A DNA stretch of 64,000 nucleotides from Microcoleus vaginatus WJT46-NPBG5. Lineage in GTDB: Bacteria > Cyanobacteriota > Cyanobacteriia > Cyanobacteriales > Oscillatoriaceae. This document shows positions 1 through 8,851 of this stretch, in pieces (the stretch's first letter is position 1; every line of letters begins with the position of its first letter). Under the pieces are notes generated by a model, which saw only the letters and a program-made list of their open reading frames with translations, was not told where the DNA came from and made no database searches. The position numbers and the translations under genes were made by a program. The DNA is taken from NCBI GenBank assembly GCA_019359355.1, contig JAHHHM010000029.1, forward strand, positions 1-64,000. Direction: 5' to 3'.

Positions 1-52
1 CCTGACTTATGCGGCGTTCTTGATTGCTTCGACGGCCGGGAAGTTCGGTTGA
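1..52 (+). CDS. psaB: Photosystem I P700 apoprotein A2, C-terminal tail (partial)
   Basis: Only the last 16 codons are present, read in the frame starting at base 2 and ending with TGA at 50-52. The residues LTYAAFLIASTAGKFG match the highly conserved end of PsaB, the last transmembrane helix and its stromal tail. PsaB with PsaA binds P700, A0, A1 and the FX cluster in the thylakoid membrane. The rest of the gene lies outside the window, and psaA would normally be just upstream. A strong terminator follows at 90-114. The match is short but very characteristic. Confidence 0.85.
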   Translation, partial: LTYAAFLIASTAGKFG

Positions 53-89
53 TTTTCTCCTCAAACTTTTAGCTTTTTGCTGAGCAATC

Positions 90-114
90 CCCCGCCCCCC
101 GGCGGGGTTTTTTT
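90..114 (+). terminator. Rho-independent terminator of the psaAB transcript
   Basis: A 7-bp GC stem (CCCCGCC at 90-96, GGCGGGG at 101-107) with a CCCC loop is followed directly by seven T residues (108-114). It sits 38 bp after the psaB stop and before the pgl promoter region, so it probably insulates the two units. Confidence 0.85.
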
Positions 115-301
115 CGGGGATTGGGAAGGATACCTAATTTTCTACCGGCATTGCTTTCAGCAATTGCCGAGGCTCAGTGAGTGGCCCTTTCTTTGCATCA
201 ATTGTGACTGTTAACTTTTAGCAAGATGAGTTTGTACACAGCACCGGCTTGCTACTAGCCTAGAAGCAAGAAAATTTATCCTCCTTGGCTTGCCCATAAC
301 C

Positions 302-1030
302 ATGCAAAAAAAAGTTGAAGTCTTACCAGATCGGGGCGCACTAATACAGCGGGCGCTAGAGGTGGTTCTAGATAAGATGCAAGCTGCGATCTCAGAGCGG
401 GATCGCTTTACCATTGCTCTTGCCGGTGGCGGCACACCTAAGCCGCTGTATGAGGCGATTGCCGCTCAACCGCTGCCTTGGGAAAAAATTCATATTTTTT
501 GGGGTGATGAGCGCTATGTCCCGCCCGATGACTCGGATAGCAATCAGCGAATGGCTAGATTAGCTTGGCTGGATAAAGTACCCCTCCCAGCCGGCAATAT
601 TCATCCTATGCCCACGGGCGCTGCTGACCCCGCCGCTGACGCTCAAAAGCATGATGCCGAGTTGCAGGAGTTTTTTGGGGTGCCAACGGGCGAATTTGCC
701 AGCTTCGATTTGATTTTGCTGGGGATTGGGGATGATGCCCACACAGCATCTTTGTTTCCGCACACAGACGCTTTGCAAGTGCGCGACCGCATGGTTACAG
801 TAGGAAACAAAGACGGTCAACCTCGAATTACATTCACCGTGCCCCTGATTAACCACGCCCGCTGCGTCATGTTTCTGATCACGGGTGCCAGCAAACAACC
901 GGCCCTGGCTCAAATTTTTGCTCCCACAGCCGACGATATGACCTATCCAGCTCGACTGATTCAGCCGGCTGGTGAGCTTTGGTGGCTGCTTGATGAGCCG
1001 GCTGGGCGAGAATTAAAACAGGAATATTAA
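302..1030 (+). CDS. pgl: 6-phosphogluconolactonase (DevB/SOL type)
   Basis: Hydrolyses 6-phosphogluconolactone to 6-phosphogluconate, the second step of the oxidative pentose phosphate pathway, in the cytosol. The 242-residue product has the normal family length. Visible motifs are the N-terminal phosphate-binding GGGTP (residues 42-46), WGDERYVPPDD near 70-80, and GIGDDAHTASLFP near 141-153 with the catalytic His. I chose the ATG at 302; an in-frame TTG at 290 would add four residues. No clear Shine-Dalgarno is seen. The FHA gene follows 71 bp downstream on the same strand but is probably functionally unrelated. Confidence 0.93.
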   Translation: MQKKVEVLPDRGALIQRALEVVLDKMQAAISERDRFTIALAGGGTPKPLYEAIAAQPLPWEKIHIFWGDERYVPPDDSDSNQRMARLAWLDKVPLPAGNIHPMPTGAADPAADAQKHDAELQEFFGVPTGEFASFDLILLGIGDDAHTASLFPHTDALQVRDRMVTVGNKDGQPRITFTVPLINHARCVMFLITGASKQPALAQIFAPTADDMTYPARLIQPAGELWWLLDEPAGRELKQEY

Positions 1031-1101
1031 AATCAGCCCACGAATGTGGTGCTGACGCTTAAAACTCCTCTAGCATAATCTCGATGGGAGGAAAAAATGC
1101 G

Positions 1102-1893
1102 ATGATTGTCTGCCCAAATTGCAACCACCAAAACCCCGATGGCGCGAACCAGTGTGAGGCGTGCTACACACCCTTACCTGCGATGAGTAGTTGCCCGAAC
1201 TGTGGGTCATCCGTTCAAACGGATGCAACTTTCTGCGGACAGTGTGGCTGTGATCTGCGCTCAAGCGCTTCGGCTTCAGGAGAGGAGCAAGCAACTGCAT
1301 CCGAGCAGGCTCTTCCTCCCACGGCGGTATCCTTTCCGGATATTCCCGCTACCGTAGCGATGCCGGCTCTCGATCCGCCTGAACCATTGGTTCAACCTGA
1401 ACCTGTGGGAAGCAGTGCCAGCGTTCCAAGTACAGCAAGTTCGGGTGCCAGTGCTGCTGAGGCGGCTTCTAGCGTTAGCAGCCAACCTGTTGCCCCACCG
1501 GCACCAAGCCCGATGCCGACTGCCCCCGCACCCGCTGCCGGCGGTTCTAAAACTCAACTCCAGCAGCAGACAGCTAAACTGCTGCACATCCAAACCAACA
1601 CTGAGTTAGAACTCCCCCAGCAGTTATCCGTCATTCACTTGGGTAAACCCAATGAGCGGATACCACCGGATATTGATGTTTCAGGATTTCCCAATTCTGA
1701 AGTGGTTTCTCGCGTTCATGCAGATATCCGGGTTGAGGGAGATGGTTTCTACTTGGAAGATGTCGGAAGTGCAAATGGCACCTACGTTAATAACTTCCCG
1801 CTGCCGGCTGGCAACCGGCACCGCTTGCGTCCCGGTGATCGGATCGCGCTTGGTAAAGGGGATATGGTGACATTTCTGTTCCAAATTTCTTAG
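1102..1893 (+). CDS. Double zinc-ribbon protein with C-terminal FHA domain
   Basis: A 263-residue protein with three parts. Two CxxC...CxxC zinc ribbons lie at the N-terminus (Cys 4/7/18/21 and 31/34/45/48). A low-complexity Ala/Pro/Ser linker of about 110 residues follows. An FHA domain occupies about 170-262, with the phosphopeptide-binding signature VVSRVHADI and GSANGTYVNN. FHA domains bind phosphothreonine, so this is likely an adaptor in Ser/Thr kinase signalling; the zinc ribbons may mediate protein or nucleic-acid contact. The start at 1102 is preferred over ATG 1084 because GGGAGG (1086-1091) sits about 10 bases upstream of 1102. A second FHA gene follows 168 bp later. The exact partner is unknown. 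Confidence 0.85.
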   Translation: MIVCPNCNHQNPDGANQCEACYTPLPAMSSCPNCGSSVQTDATFCGQCGCDLRSSASASGEEQATASEQALPPTAVSFPDIPATVAMPALDPPEPLVQPEPVGSSASVPSTASSGASAAEAASSVSSQPVAPPAPSPMPTAPAPAAGGSKTQLQQQTAKLLHIQTNTELELPQQLSVIHLGKPNERIPPDIDVSGFPNSEVVSRVHADIRVEGDGFYLEDVGSANGTYVNNFPLPAGNRHRLRPGDRIALGKGDMVTFLFQIS

Positions 1894-2004
1894 CTGGCAC
1901 CGCTTAAAGGTGGTGTTTTTCAGGTAATTTCAGAGTGCCTTTTAAATGTGTAGAAATACGCCCCCTTAGAGCGGGAAAGGCACCCTGAACAACCCTGGAT
2001 CTGT

Positions 2005-2023
2005 GGCAGGCTCACTGCCTGCC
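2005..2023 (+). repeat. Short perfect hairpin between the two FHA genes
   Basis: GGCAGGC (2005-2011), a TCACT loop, and GCCTGCC (2017-2023) form a 7-bp perfect stem. TTAATAT follows rather than a T-tract, so it could be a weak terminator or a processing site between the FHA genes. Its role is uncertain. Confidence 0.4.
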
Positions 2024-2061
2024 TTAATATCTGGTGTATTTACATCAACCGAGTTTCTCTC

Positions 2062-2532
2062 GTGATTACACTAATTTTGCTGCATCGATTTCAGTATGTC
2101 CCTGCTCAAAGCTGGTCCTTTGAACATGAATCAGTTGTTCGGATCGGGCGCTCAACTGATAATCATGTGGTGCTCTATAGCGCGGTTGTCTCTCGTTACC
2201 ATGTCGAATTGCGCCGGCAGGGTACGACGTGGGAAATTGTGAATTTAGGCACTAATGGCACTTATGTGGAAGGTAAACCGATTACCCAAGTTCCTGTTGT
2301 GGATGGGGTGATTATTCATCTCGCTCGTTCTGGGCCTAAAATTCAAATTCGTCTCGGTAAAAAGGCGCTTGAGGAACTCAAAGCGATCTCCGCAGAAGAA
2401 ACGATGGCCCAGCAAGTTAAGGATGCGTCAGTGACGGCTGAAGCTGTGCCAGAGGAAATAACCTTGGTTCCAGCACATCAGCAGCAAAAAGAGATGCCCC
2501 CTAAAACTGAAACATTTTCACACTTGAATTAG
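2062..2532 (+). CDS. FHA domain protein
   Basis: A 156-residue protein that is mostly one FHA fold (about 1-100): RIGRSTDNHVVL, then VVSRYHVEL, then LGTNGTYVEG. These are the conserved Arg, Ser-Arg-His and Asn-Gly positions that hold phosphothreonine. The roughly 55-residue acidic/Gln-rich tail shows no domain. It starts with GTG at 2062, and no better in-frame ATG exists near the domain start. It lies downstream of the zinc-ribbon FHA gene and probably works in the same phospho-signalling branch. The ligand kinase is not obvious here. Confidence 0.8.
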   Translation: MITLILLHRFQYVPAQSWSFEHESVVRIGRSTDNHVVLYSAVVSRYHVELRRQGTTWEIVNLGTNGTYVEGKPITQVPVVDGVIIHLARSGPKIQIRLGKKALEELKAISAEETMAQQVKDASVTAEAVPEEITLVPAHQQQKEMPPKTETFSHLN

Positions 2533-3114
2533 CCCGATCATCAATGAGCGCTCATTTGAGCAACCTTGATATAACCCGTTTCTAAAAGGGCGCTTTGTTT
2601 TATTCTTAAAAAAAGATAAATTAAAGCCAATTAGTTAGGAATAATCCATCAAAATAAACAGGGATGACGAATTTCCTTAAGCAACTTAAATGTATGGCAG
2701 CTAGGCTTAAGGAAGCGTGATCTTGAGAATGGGGCGTTAACAGCCCTCTCTCAAGCGGCCTTCTTTTCCCTTTGAGGGCCGGAATGACAGACAGCCTTTC
2801 TATTTTTATCCTTGCTGTAGCGGCAGTGAAGGTTGCTCGGAGTTTTCGGCACAATAAGTAAGTAGAGACAAAAATTTCAACCCAGGGTAGGTTCAGCAGT
2901 TTACCTGTACCGACAACTCATCCGCTGAATTTTAAGTTTTGTATCAAACCCAGTTGAAAAGGGTGGAGAGTTTTGAATTAAAGCGAAAGCGGCAGAAGTG
3001 TTCCAGCTTATATTTGGGCTTTTTTCCAAACGCGCTTTCAAAATTTTACTAAGCCCTGTATGGGTGAACCACCGGCTGAGCGCTACCAACGAACAATCAC
3101 TGAGGAATTTATCC
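2533..3114. other. Intergenic region, no gene supported
   Basis: About 580 bases between the second FHA gene and the PRC-barrel gene. Reading frames here are short or lack homology-like features. An in-frame GTG at 2998 could extend the next gene, but that stretch does not resemble the family. I see no RNA gene or repeat. A promoter for the next gene probably lies here but cannot be pinned down. Confidence 0.5.
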
Positions 3115-3891
3115 ATGAGTGCAGAACAAAAGTTGACAAAGCAAACCGAGTTGCTCAATCGGCTGGTGATTGATCGCCGGACAGCAGACGAAGTCGGGCG
3201 TGTCGATCAATTGTGGCTCGTCCCTCAATCCCATTTAGTGATGGGGTTTAGTTGCAAATCAGGGTTCCTGGGCAAAAACAAACGCGCGTTTAGTTGGGCG
3301 CAAATTGAGAGCATTGGGGCTGACAGCATTATGGTGAACACCAGCGCTGACGCCATCGATCCAGAAAAGTCTGACGCGATCATTTCTTTGATCGGTCATG
3401 AAGTTTGGACAGAGAGTGGTAACAAAGTAGGCAAGCTCGTCGATTACTTGCTCGTTCCCCAGACCGGCACTGTCGTCTATTACCTGTTTAGCTCTAGCGG
3501 CTGGCGTGGGGTGATGGAGGGAATTTACCTACTGCCCCCTGAAGCGGTATCGAGCGCCGGCATCAAACGAGTGATTGTCAAAGACGATGCTGTACTCAAC
3601 CCCCGTCAGTACGCGGCGGGACTGACGGAAAAAGTAGGTCAAGCAGCAGAGTATTTGCAAGAAGATTATGAAAAAACTGTGGATCACTGGGAAAATTTAA
3701 AGCGCCGGACTCAAGCCGGCACGGAAGGCGTGAAGCGGGGCGCTCAACAACTAGCTGAGGAACTTCAAGAAAGAGCACAAGAGGTGCAAGCCCAAGTGCA
3801 GACTCGCCGGCACAATCCGTCGCAACCGCCAGCCATCGAACCGACTGAGCAAGTGACGATTCAGCCTTCTAAGGAGCAAGACATCCTTTAA
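3115..3891 (+). CDS. Tandem PRC-barrel domain protein
   Basis: A 258-residue protein with two PRC-barrel-like beta domains (about 15-85 and 87-160). The second carries the typical run GHEVWTESGNKVGKLVDYL. A charged, Gln-rich helical tail (about 180-258) is likely coiled coil. PRC barrels occur in photosynthetic reaction-centre H subunits and RNA-maturation proteins; in cyanobacteria such proteins are often stress-related or thylakoid-associated, with no firm function. I chose ATG 3115 because TGAGGA (3101-3106) is a well-spaced Shine-Dalgarno and the upstream GTG (2998) extension is not family-like. Confidence 0.75.
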   Translation: MSAEQKLTKQTELLNRLVIDRRTADEVGRVDQLWLVPQSHLVMGFSCKSGFLGKNKRAFSWAQIESIGADSIMVNTSADAIDPEKSDAIISLIGHEVWTESGNKVGKLVDYLLVPQTGTVVYYLFSSSGWRGVMEGIYLLPPEAVSSAGIKRVIVKDDAVLNPRQYAAGLTEKVGQAAEYLQEDYEKTVDHWENLKRRTQAGTEGVKRGAQQLAEELQERAQEVQAQVQTRRHNPSQPPAIEPTEQVTIQPSKEQDIL

Positions 3892-4302
3892 ATCGTTGAT
3901 CAAGCGTACCCTGACTGGGTGAATCGTTTTCATGCCGGCACTGTCGAGCGAGAGTCTGACTCACTTGCTGGTGCCGGCACTTTTGCAGCGATCTGCTCAA
4001 TGAAGGGTAATGCAAACATTTAAGCCCCTCTGATTTGAACCACACTCCCAGCAGCCATTAAATTCTTCTCATCACATAAAAAACATAAACTATCAAAAGA
4101 CCTTCTCAACAAGAATTAATTGCCTGAATAACCAAGCTTTTTTAAAATAAATGTTAAAACTGAGAGATATTATTAAGCTGATACTTCTTTAACTTGCAGC
4201 GAGGCTTTCTGTAAAACGCTGCCGGTGCCGGCCTATCACGGCAAGTTAAACGCTCATTCGCTGATTAATCTCTCAACCTCACAGAAATCCTAAAAATACA
4301 CG
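3892..4302. other. Intergenic region, AT-rich in its second half
   Basis: About 410 bases. The first part holds two GCCGGC-containing decamers (near 3932 and 3972). From about 4040 to 4200 it is strongly AT-rich and may hold the promoter for the gene at 4303. No open frame or RNA gene is supported. Confidence 0.45.
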
Positions 4303-4710
4303 ATGACTGCAGTTGAAACCAAAAACACCGAATCAATTCAATATCCCCGCCGTACAATCGAACGGGCAGAACGCGCACTACGTTGTTCCCCATTCCAACT
4401 ACAGTTATTTGCAGCGATGCGTTCACAAAGCGTTGTGCTCAATACCATCGCCGGTGAGTCTGGTATAAAGCGGGAGTATACGCACTCACCCCTGTCCGAG
4501 TTAGCCGCTGAAAATGCCCTGCTGTGGTTAATACAAGTGGGTTTACTGCGGCGGGAAGTCGATGGGCAAGGAATTACCGACGGTTTTCGCCTAACGCCCT
4601 TAGGACGGCAGTTAGTGGAGAAATGGCAGGGTTTTGGAGGCAAGCTGCCGGCTCCTACATTCGGTGATCGCCTTTATAATGCGATGAGTCGATGGTTCCG
4701 ATTTTTTTAA
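4303..4710 (+). CDS. Small conserved cyanobacterial protein (Npun_F0494-like)
   Basis: A 135-residue soluble protein, rich in Arg/Leu, with a helix-turn-helix-like middle (about 30-100: LAAENALLWLIQVGLLRREV) and a wing-like GFRLTPLGRQLVEKW. The pattern resembles a winged helix used in bacterial regulators, and from memory it resembles the uncharacterised cyanobacterial Npun_F0494 family. It has no transmembrane segment or signal peptide. It lies 97 bp before cobQ. Its function is unknown; a DNA-binding role is only a guess from the fold-like pattern. Confidence 0.7.
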   Translation: MTAVETKNTESIQYPRRTIERAERALRCSPFQLQLFAAMRSQSVVLNTIAGESGIKREYTHSPLSELAAENALLWLIQVGLLRREVDGQGITDGFRLTPLGRQLVEKWQGFGGKLPAPTFGDRLYNAMSRWFRFF

Positions 4711-4779
4711 AGAATAAAGCATAAAAGATCGACACTAAAATCTCACCGCATCTTTCCGTCTGAACCTCTGCATTGCTTA

Positions 4780-4803
4780 CTCCTCACTCTTCACTCCTCA
4801 CCT
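4780..4803 (+). repeat. Short tandem repeat just before cobQ
   Basis: ACTCCTC-type heptads repeat (ACTCCTCACTCTTC, then ACTCCTCACC) and end about 5 bases before the cobQ ATG. This looks like the short tandemly repeated repetitive (STRR) heptamers common in filamentous cyanobacteria. It occupies the place where a ribosome-binding site would be. Confidence 0.5.
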
Positions 4804-4807
4804 TTAT

Positions 4808-6277
4808 ATGAAAGCCATTATGGTAGTGGGCACTACATCCCACGCTGGAAAATCTACGATAACAACAGCCTTGTGTCGCATTCTGTCGCGGCGGGGTTGG
4901 CGGGTAACGCCGTTTAAAGGTCAAAACATGGCTTTAAATGCTTATGTGACGACGAGCGGTGGCGAGATCGGTTACGCGCAAGCGGTGCAAGCTTGGGCTG
5001 CCGGCGTCACGCCTTGGGTGGAAATGAACCCAATTTTGTTGAAGCCTCAAGGCGACATGACTTCCCAGGTAATTATTAAAGGGAAATCAGTCGGTAAAGT
5101 TAGTGCAACTGATTATTACGAGCAGTATTTTGACAGAGGTTGGCAGGCAATTGAGGAATCTTTACAACAGTTAGCCGGCGAATTTGATCTAATTATCTGT
5201 GAGGGTGCCGGTAGTCCGGCTGAGATTAATCTCAAGCACCGCGACTTAACAAATATGCGTGTGGCTCGATATTTAAACGCCCCAACGCTGCTTGTTGTTG
5301 ATATTGATAGAGGCGGTGCTTTCGCTCATGTTGTTGGCACGTTAGAGTTACTTGAACCCGAGGAACGCGCCTTAATTCGCGGAGTGGTGATCAATAAGTT
5401 TCGGGGACAGCGATCAATTCTCGATCCAGGTATTACCTGGTTAGAAAAGCGAACCGGCATTCCTGTTTTAGGTGTTATTCCTTGGATTGACCAATTTTTC
5501 CCAGCCGAAGATTCTCTATCTTTATTAGAACGTCAACCTCGGAAACTCAATAGCGAACTGACAATTGCAGTAATTCGCTTGCCTCGCATTTCTAATTTTA
5601 CGGATTTTGACCCACTGGAAGCCGAATCTAGTGTCACAGTGAAATATATTGGCCCTAAACAATCTTTGGGCCATCCAGATGCCGTAATTATTCCGGGTTC
5701 TAAAACAACTATTGCTGATTTGCTTGTCCTGCAACAAACGGGAATCGCCCAAGAAATTAAAAATTATGTGGCAGCCGGCGGCACTGTCATGGGCATTTGC
5801 GGAGGCTATCAAATGCTTGGACAAATGTTAGCTGATCCAGAGGGAATAGAAGGTCAGGAAGGCCGGTATGAAGGTCTGGGATTGTTACCCTTAAAGACCA
5901 TGATTACTTCACAAAAAATTGCTCGTCAGCGGCAGGTAACTTCTAATTTGCCTCAAGTTGGGCTACCCGTAATTGGGTATGAAATTCATCAAGGTCGCAC
6001 TCAAATTATCGATGATAAAATCATCACCCCACTGTTTGATGATGTGAATTTAGGGGTTGTTGATGCGGATCATTCAGTTTGGGGCACTTATCTCCACGGT
6101 TTATTTGACAATGGTCCTTGGCGTCGGGCTTGGTTAAATGGCTTGCGCCAACAAAGGGGTTTAAAATCCCTGCCCACCGGCATCCCCAATTACCGTGAAC
6201 AACGGGAAGCTTTACTGGACTCTCTGGCAAATGTTGTGGGAGAGCATTTAGATTTAACACCAATATTGTCTCAGTAA
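4808..6277 (+). CDS. cobQ: Cobyric acid synthase
   Basis: Amidates the b, d, e and g side chains of adenosylcobyrinate a,c-diamide, using ATP and glutamine, in cobalamin synthesis. The 489-residue length is normal. The N-terminal dethiobiotin-synthetase-like ATPase has VGTTSHAGKST (residues 7-17) and DIDRGGAFAHV. The C-terminal class I glutaminase domain has the nucleophile Cys331 in GICGGYQML and His430 in YLHGLF. Start ATG 4808 gives the canonical MKAIMVVGT N-terminus. Cyanobacteria usually make pseudocobalamin. The SUMT CobA of the same pathway is encoded at 44817 in this window. Confidence 0.96.
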   Translation: MKAIMVVGTTSHAGKSTITTALCRILSRRGWRVTPFKGQNMALNAYVTTSGGEIGYAQAVQAWAAGVTPWVEMNPILLKPQGDMTSQVIIKGKSVGKVSATDYYEQYFDRGWQAIEESLQQLAGEFDLIICEGAGSPAEINLKHRDLTNMRVARYLNAPTLLVVDIDRGGAFAHVVGTLELLEPEERALIRGVVINKFRGQRSILDPGITWLEKRTGIPVLGVIPWIDQFFPAEDSLSLLERQPRKLNSELTIAVIRLPRISNFTDFDPLEAESSVTVKYIGPKQSLGHPDAVIIPGSKTTIADLLVLQQTGIAQEIKNYVAAGGTVMGICGGYQMLGQMLADPEGIEGQEGRYEGLGLLPLKTMITSQKIARQRQVTSNLPQVGLPVIGYEIHQGRTQIIDDKIITPLFDDVNLGVVDADHSVWGTYLHGLFDNGPWRRAWLNGLRQQRGLKSLPTGIPNYREQREALLDSLANVVGEHLDLTPILSQ

Positions 6278-6364
6278 GCATAAAAAGTCAGGGGAAAATT
6301 TTCTTTTACCCCTTGATTAAACTTTTCTTTTATTCCAGAGAGAATAGCTAATCGTTATTAAGTT

Positions 6365-6604
6365 ATGAGCGTTTCAATTCGATTTTTGCCGGATAACGTG
6401 ACAGTAGAAGCCGAGGTTGGAGAACCGATTTTGGATGTCGCTGAGCGTGCCGGCATTTCTATCCCCACCGGCTGCCTTATGGGTTCCTGTCACGCCTGCG
6501 AAGTGGAAATTGAGGATGGGCCAACCATTTGTTCTTGTATCACCGGCATTCCACCGGGACGAGAAAAGTTGACCATTAATCTTTATGTTGACCCCACTTG
6601 GTAG
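6365..6604 (+). CDS. Short 2Fe-2S ferredoxin-like protein
   Basis: A 79-residue beta-grasp electron carrier. Cys37, Cys42 and Cys45 give the CX4CX2C cluster motif. The fourth ligand must be Cys56 or Cys58, only 10-12 residues on, whereas plant-type ferredoxins have about 29 residues there. The shortened loop makes it smaller than PetF (about 97-99 residues) and marks a distinct cyanobacterial subfamily. Its redox partner is unknown. It sits 87 bp after cobQ and 49 bp before the WD40 gene, with no clear functional link to either. Confidence 0.85.
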   Translation: MSVSIRFLPDNVTVEAEVGEPILDVAERAGISIPTGCLMGSCHACEVEIEDGPTICSCITGIPPGREKLTINLYVDPTW

Positions 6605-6653
6605 ATATCATCGTCAGTAAGGGCAGAAACGCTCAAACAGTCAGGGTTTTGAT

Positions 6654-8552
6654 ATGCAACCAGCGGCAGGAAGCAAACTTTTGATGCGGCGCAGGGATGT
6701 ACTTCTGATGCCGGCAGCACTGTTATTAACCCTGCTGTGCCGACAGAAAGGGCAAGCCGCTGAAGTTAGCAAACTGCGGGGCTATTTCGTTTTGCCACAA
6801 CTCAAAGCACAGGGGATGGTGCACCGGCTAGGGCGTGGAGTCATCCGTAATGTGATTGCTTTAAGTAACGAGTTAGTGATTGTGTGCGCTGCCGGCGGTG
6901 CGACACTTTTTAATATGGTTAGCGGCGAGGTACTGTGGGAAATCGATTGTCCGACAGAAAGTGGTGCTATGAGTAGAGATGGCACACTGCTGGCATTGGG
7001 TGGGAATCCAGATATTTATTTATGGGATTTACGCACCGGCACACTTTTGCGGCAATTAACCGGACATACCAATGTGGTGGCTAGCCTTGCCTTCTCCCCC
7101 AATAGTAAAGTTTTGGCGTCCGGGAGTGGCGATGCCACTGTCCGACTGTGGGATGTAGCAGCCGGCACGCAATTGCAACAGTTTGTAGGACATAACGCTT
7201 CCATCAGTCACCTCGACTTCTCCCCTGACGGCAAATTACTAGCATCCGGGAGTTGGGATGGCATCGTGCGACTGTGGGATGTGGCAGCCGGCACTCAACT
7301 ACGGCAGCTTGATACAAATACAGGTGGATCGACTCGCTTGGGGTGGGCAAACAGCGTCGCCTTCTCCCCGGATGGCAAGACAGTAGCATCAGCTGCTGAC
7401 GATAAGAGTGTGCGCGTCTGGGATGTGGCGAGTGGCACTCAATTGCAGCAGTTCAAAGGACATACAGATTTAGTCGTTAGTCTTGCCTTCTCGCCGGATG
7501 GCAAGTTAGTGGCATCGGGGAGTGGGGATAGGACGGTGCGAGTGTGGGATGTCACTGCCGGCAAACAATTGTGGCAGCTTACCGGACATGAGTCTGAATT
7601 AACCAGCGTCGCCTTCTCCCCAGATGGCAAAACATTGACATCTGGAGGTAACGATAACAGCGTACGTGTGTGGGATGTCACTGCCGGCAAGCAACTGCAC
7701 CAGATCGCCGGTTATACAAATTGGGTCAAAGAATTTGCCTTTTCCCGCGTTGGCAAAATCCTGGTATCGGTTGATAATGCTTTGCGAGTGTGGGATGTGG
7801 CAAGTGGCAAACAACTGCGACAGCTTGCCGAACAGGAGTCTGCCTTAACCAGCCTCGCCCTCTCGCCAGATGGCCAAACCCTGGCATTGGGAAGTGGCAG
7901 TGGCATCATACAGTTGTGGGATATGACTGCCGGCACTCAACTACGCCAAATCAACGGACATACAGCACCCATTAATAGCCTCGCCTTCTCCCCGAATGGC
8001 AAAATTTTGGCATCCGGAGGTGAAGATAATAGCGCACGACTGTGGGATGTGGCTGCCGGCACTCAATTGCGACTTCTCGACGGACATACCGATTTAGTCA
8101 TCAGCGTTGTCTTTTCTGCGGATGGCAAATTACTAGCATCCGGCTGTTGGGATAGCATTGTGCGCCTGTGGGATGTGGCCACCGGCACTCTACTACGGCA
8201 GCTTACCGGACATTCCAATTACATCAACAGCGTTGCCTTTTCCCCCGATAGCAAGCTTTTGGCATCTGGAGGACAGGATAATACCCTGCGGTTGTGGGAT
8301 GTAGCTGCCGGCACCCAACTGCGACAGATGGGCACAGATGAGTTTGCCGTGGAAAATGTTGCTTTCTCCCCAGATGGCAAAACATTGGCATCTGGAAGTT
8401 GGGAGACTGTGCGAGTGTGGGATGTTGCCAGTGGTAAGCAACTGCGGCAGTTAACCGGACACACCCAGTTGGTTCATGTCGGTTTCTCACCGGACGGCAA
8501 GCTTCTCGCATCGGCAGGGATGGATGGGGTGGTGCGGTTGTGGCAGGTTTAG
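6654..8552 (+). CDS. Tat-exported WD40 repeat protein
   Basis: A 632-residue protein that begins with a twin-arginine-type signal (MRRRDVLLMP at 11-20, a hydrophobic run, then a likely cleavage after QAA near 36). About 13 WD40 repeats of roughly 41-43 residues follow, each with a variant of SPDGKLLASGS and VRLWDVAAGTQL. WD40 blades make one or two beta-propellers for protein binding. No catalytic domain is visible, so the product is probably a periplasmic or lumenal scaffold. Most cyanobacterial WD40 proteins are cytosolic with AAA or kinase heads, so the Tat leader and missing effector domain are notable. Near-identical repeat DNA can recombine. Confidence 0.85.
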   Translation: MQPAAGSKLLMRRRDVLLMPAALLLTLLCRQKGQAAEVSKLRGYFVLPQLKAQGMVHRLGRGVIRNVIALSNELVIVCAAGGATLFNMVSGEVLWEIDCPTESGAMSRDGTLLALGGNPDIYLWDLRTGTLLRQLTGHTNVVASLAFSPNSKVLASGSGDATVRLWDVAAGTQLQQFVGHNASISHLDFSPDGKLLASGSWDGIVRLWDVAAGTQLRQLDTNTGGSTRLGWANSVAFSPDGKTVASAADDKSVRVWDVASGTQLQQFKGHTDLVVSLAFSPDGKLVASGSGDRTVRVWDVTAGKQLWQLTGHESELTSVAFSPDGKTLTSGGNDNSVRVWDVTAGKQLHQIAGYTNWVKEFAFSRVGKILVSVDNALRVWDVASGKQLRQLAEQESALTSLALSPDGQTLALGSGSGIIQLWDMTAGTQLRQINGHTAPINSLAFSPNGKILASGGEDNSARLWDVAAGTQLRLLDGHTDLVISVVFSADGKLLASGCWDSIVRLWDVATGTLLRQLTGHSNYINSVAFSPDSKLLASGGQDNTLRLWDVAAGTQLRQMGTDEFAVENVAFSPDGKTLASGSWETVRVWDVASGKQLRQLTGHTQLVHVGFSPDGKLLASAGMDGVVRLWQV

Positions 8553-8851
8553 CCTAAGCTGCTTCTTGCACCCAGATATTATTTTCCCCATTGACGCCAC
8601 TCAGCGAATTAAAAAATAATGGTTAATAATTTAACCAAAGCTTTTTTAAAAATATCTAAAAAGTGGGTAAAATTACGCTGAGATTTTCGCAGAAAGAAAG
8701 TTTATCCCACCTTAACAAATTCGCTCACTAACTATAGATAATCTTAAAGAAACCGCTCTCGGTTACTTTCCTTTAGAAGCATTCGGATGAGAATCCAGCT
8801 TTATAAAATTAGCAGTTGAGAGTTCTGCCAGCTCGAATGTGAATGGGGATT

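Noticed and set aside
2621-2854. 77-codon minus-strand frame
   Set aside because: No domain pattern and an unusual residue mix; it is more likely intergenic sequence.
4780-4803. Yfr1-like small RNA motif
   Set aside because: The ACTCCTCAC stretch lacks the full conserved Yfr1 core and the flanking stems; it fits a simple heptad repeat better.
4711-4807. Cobalamin riboswitch before cobQ
   Set aside because: Looked for the B12-box and pairing elements; only a heptad repeat is present.
6654-8552. CRISPR-like or tandem DNA repeat
   Set aside because: The periodicity is about 120-130 bases and follows WD40 codons; it is a protein repeat, not an array with spacers.
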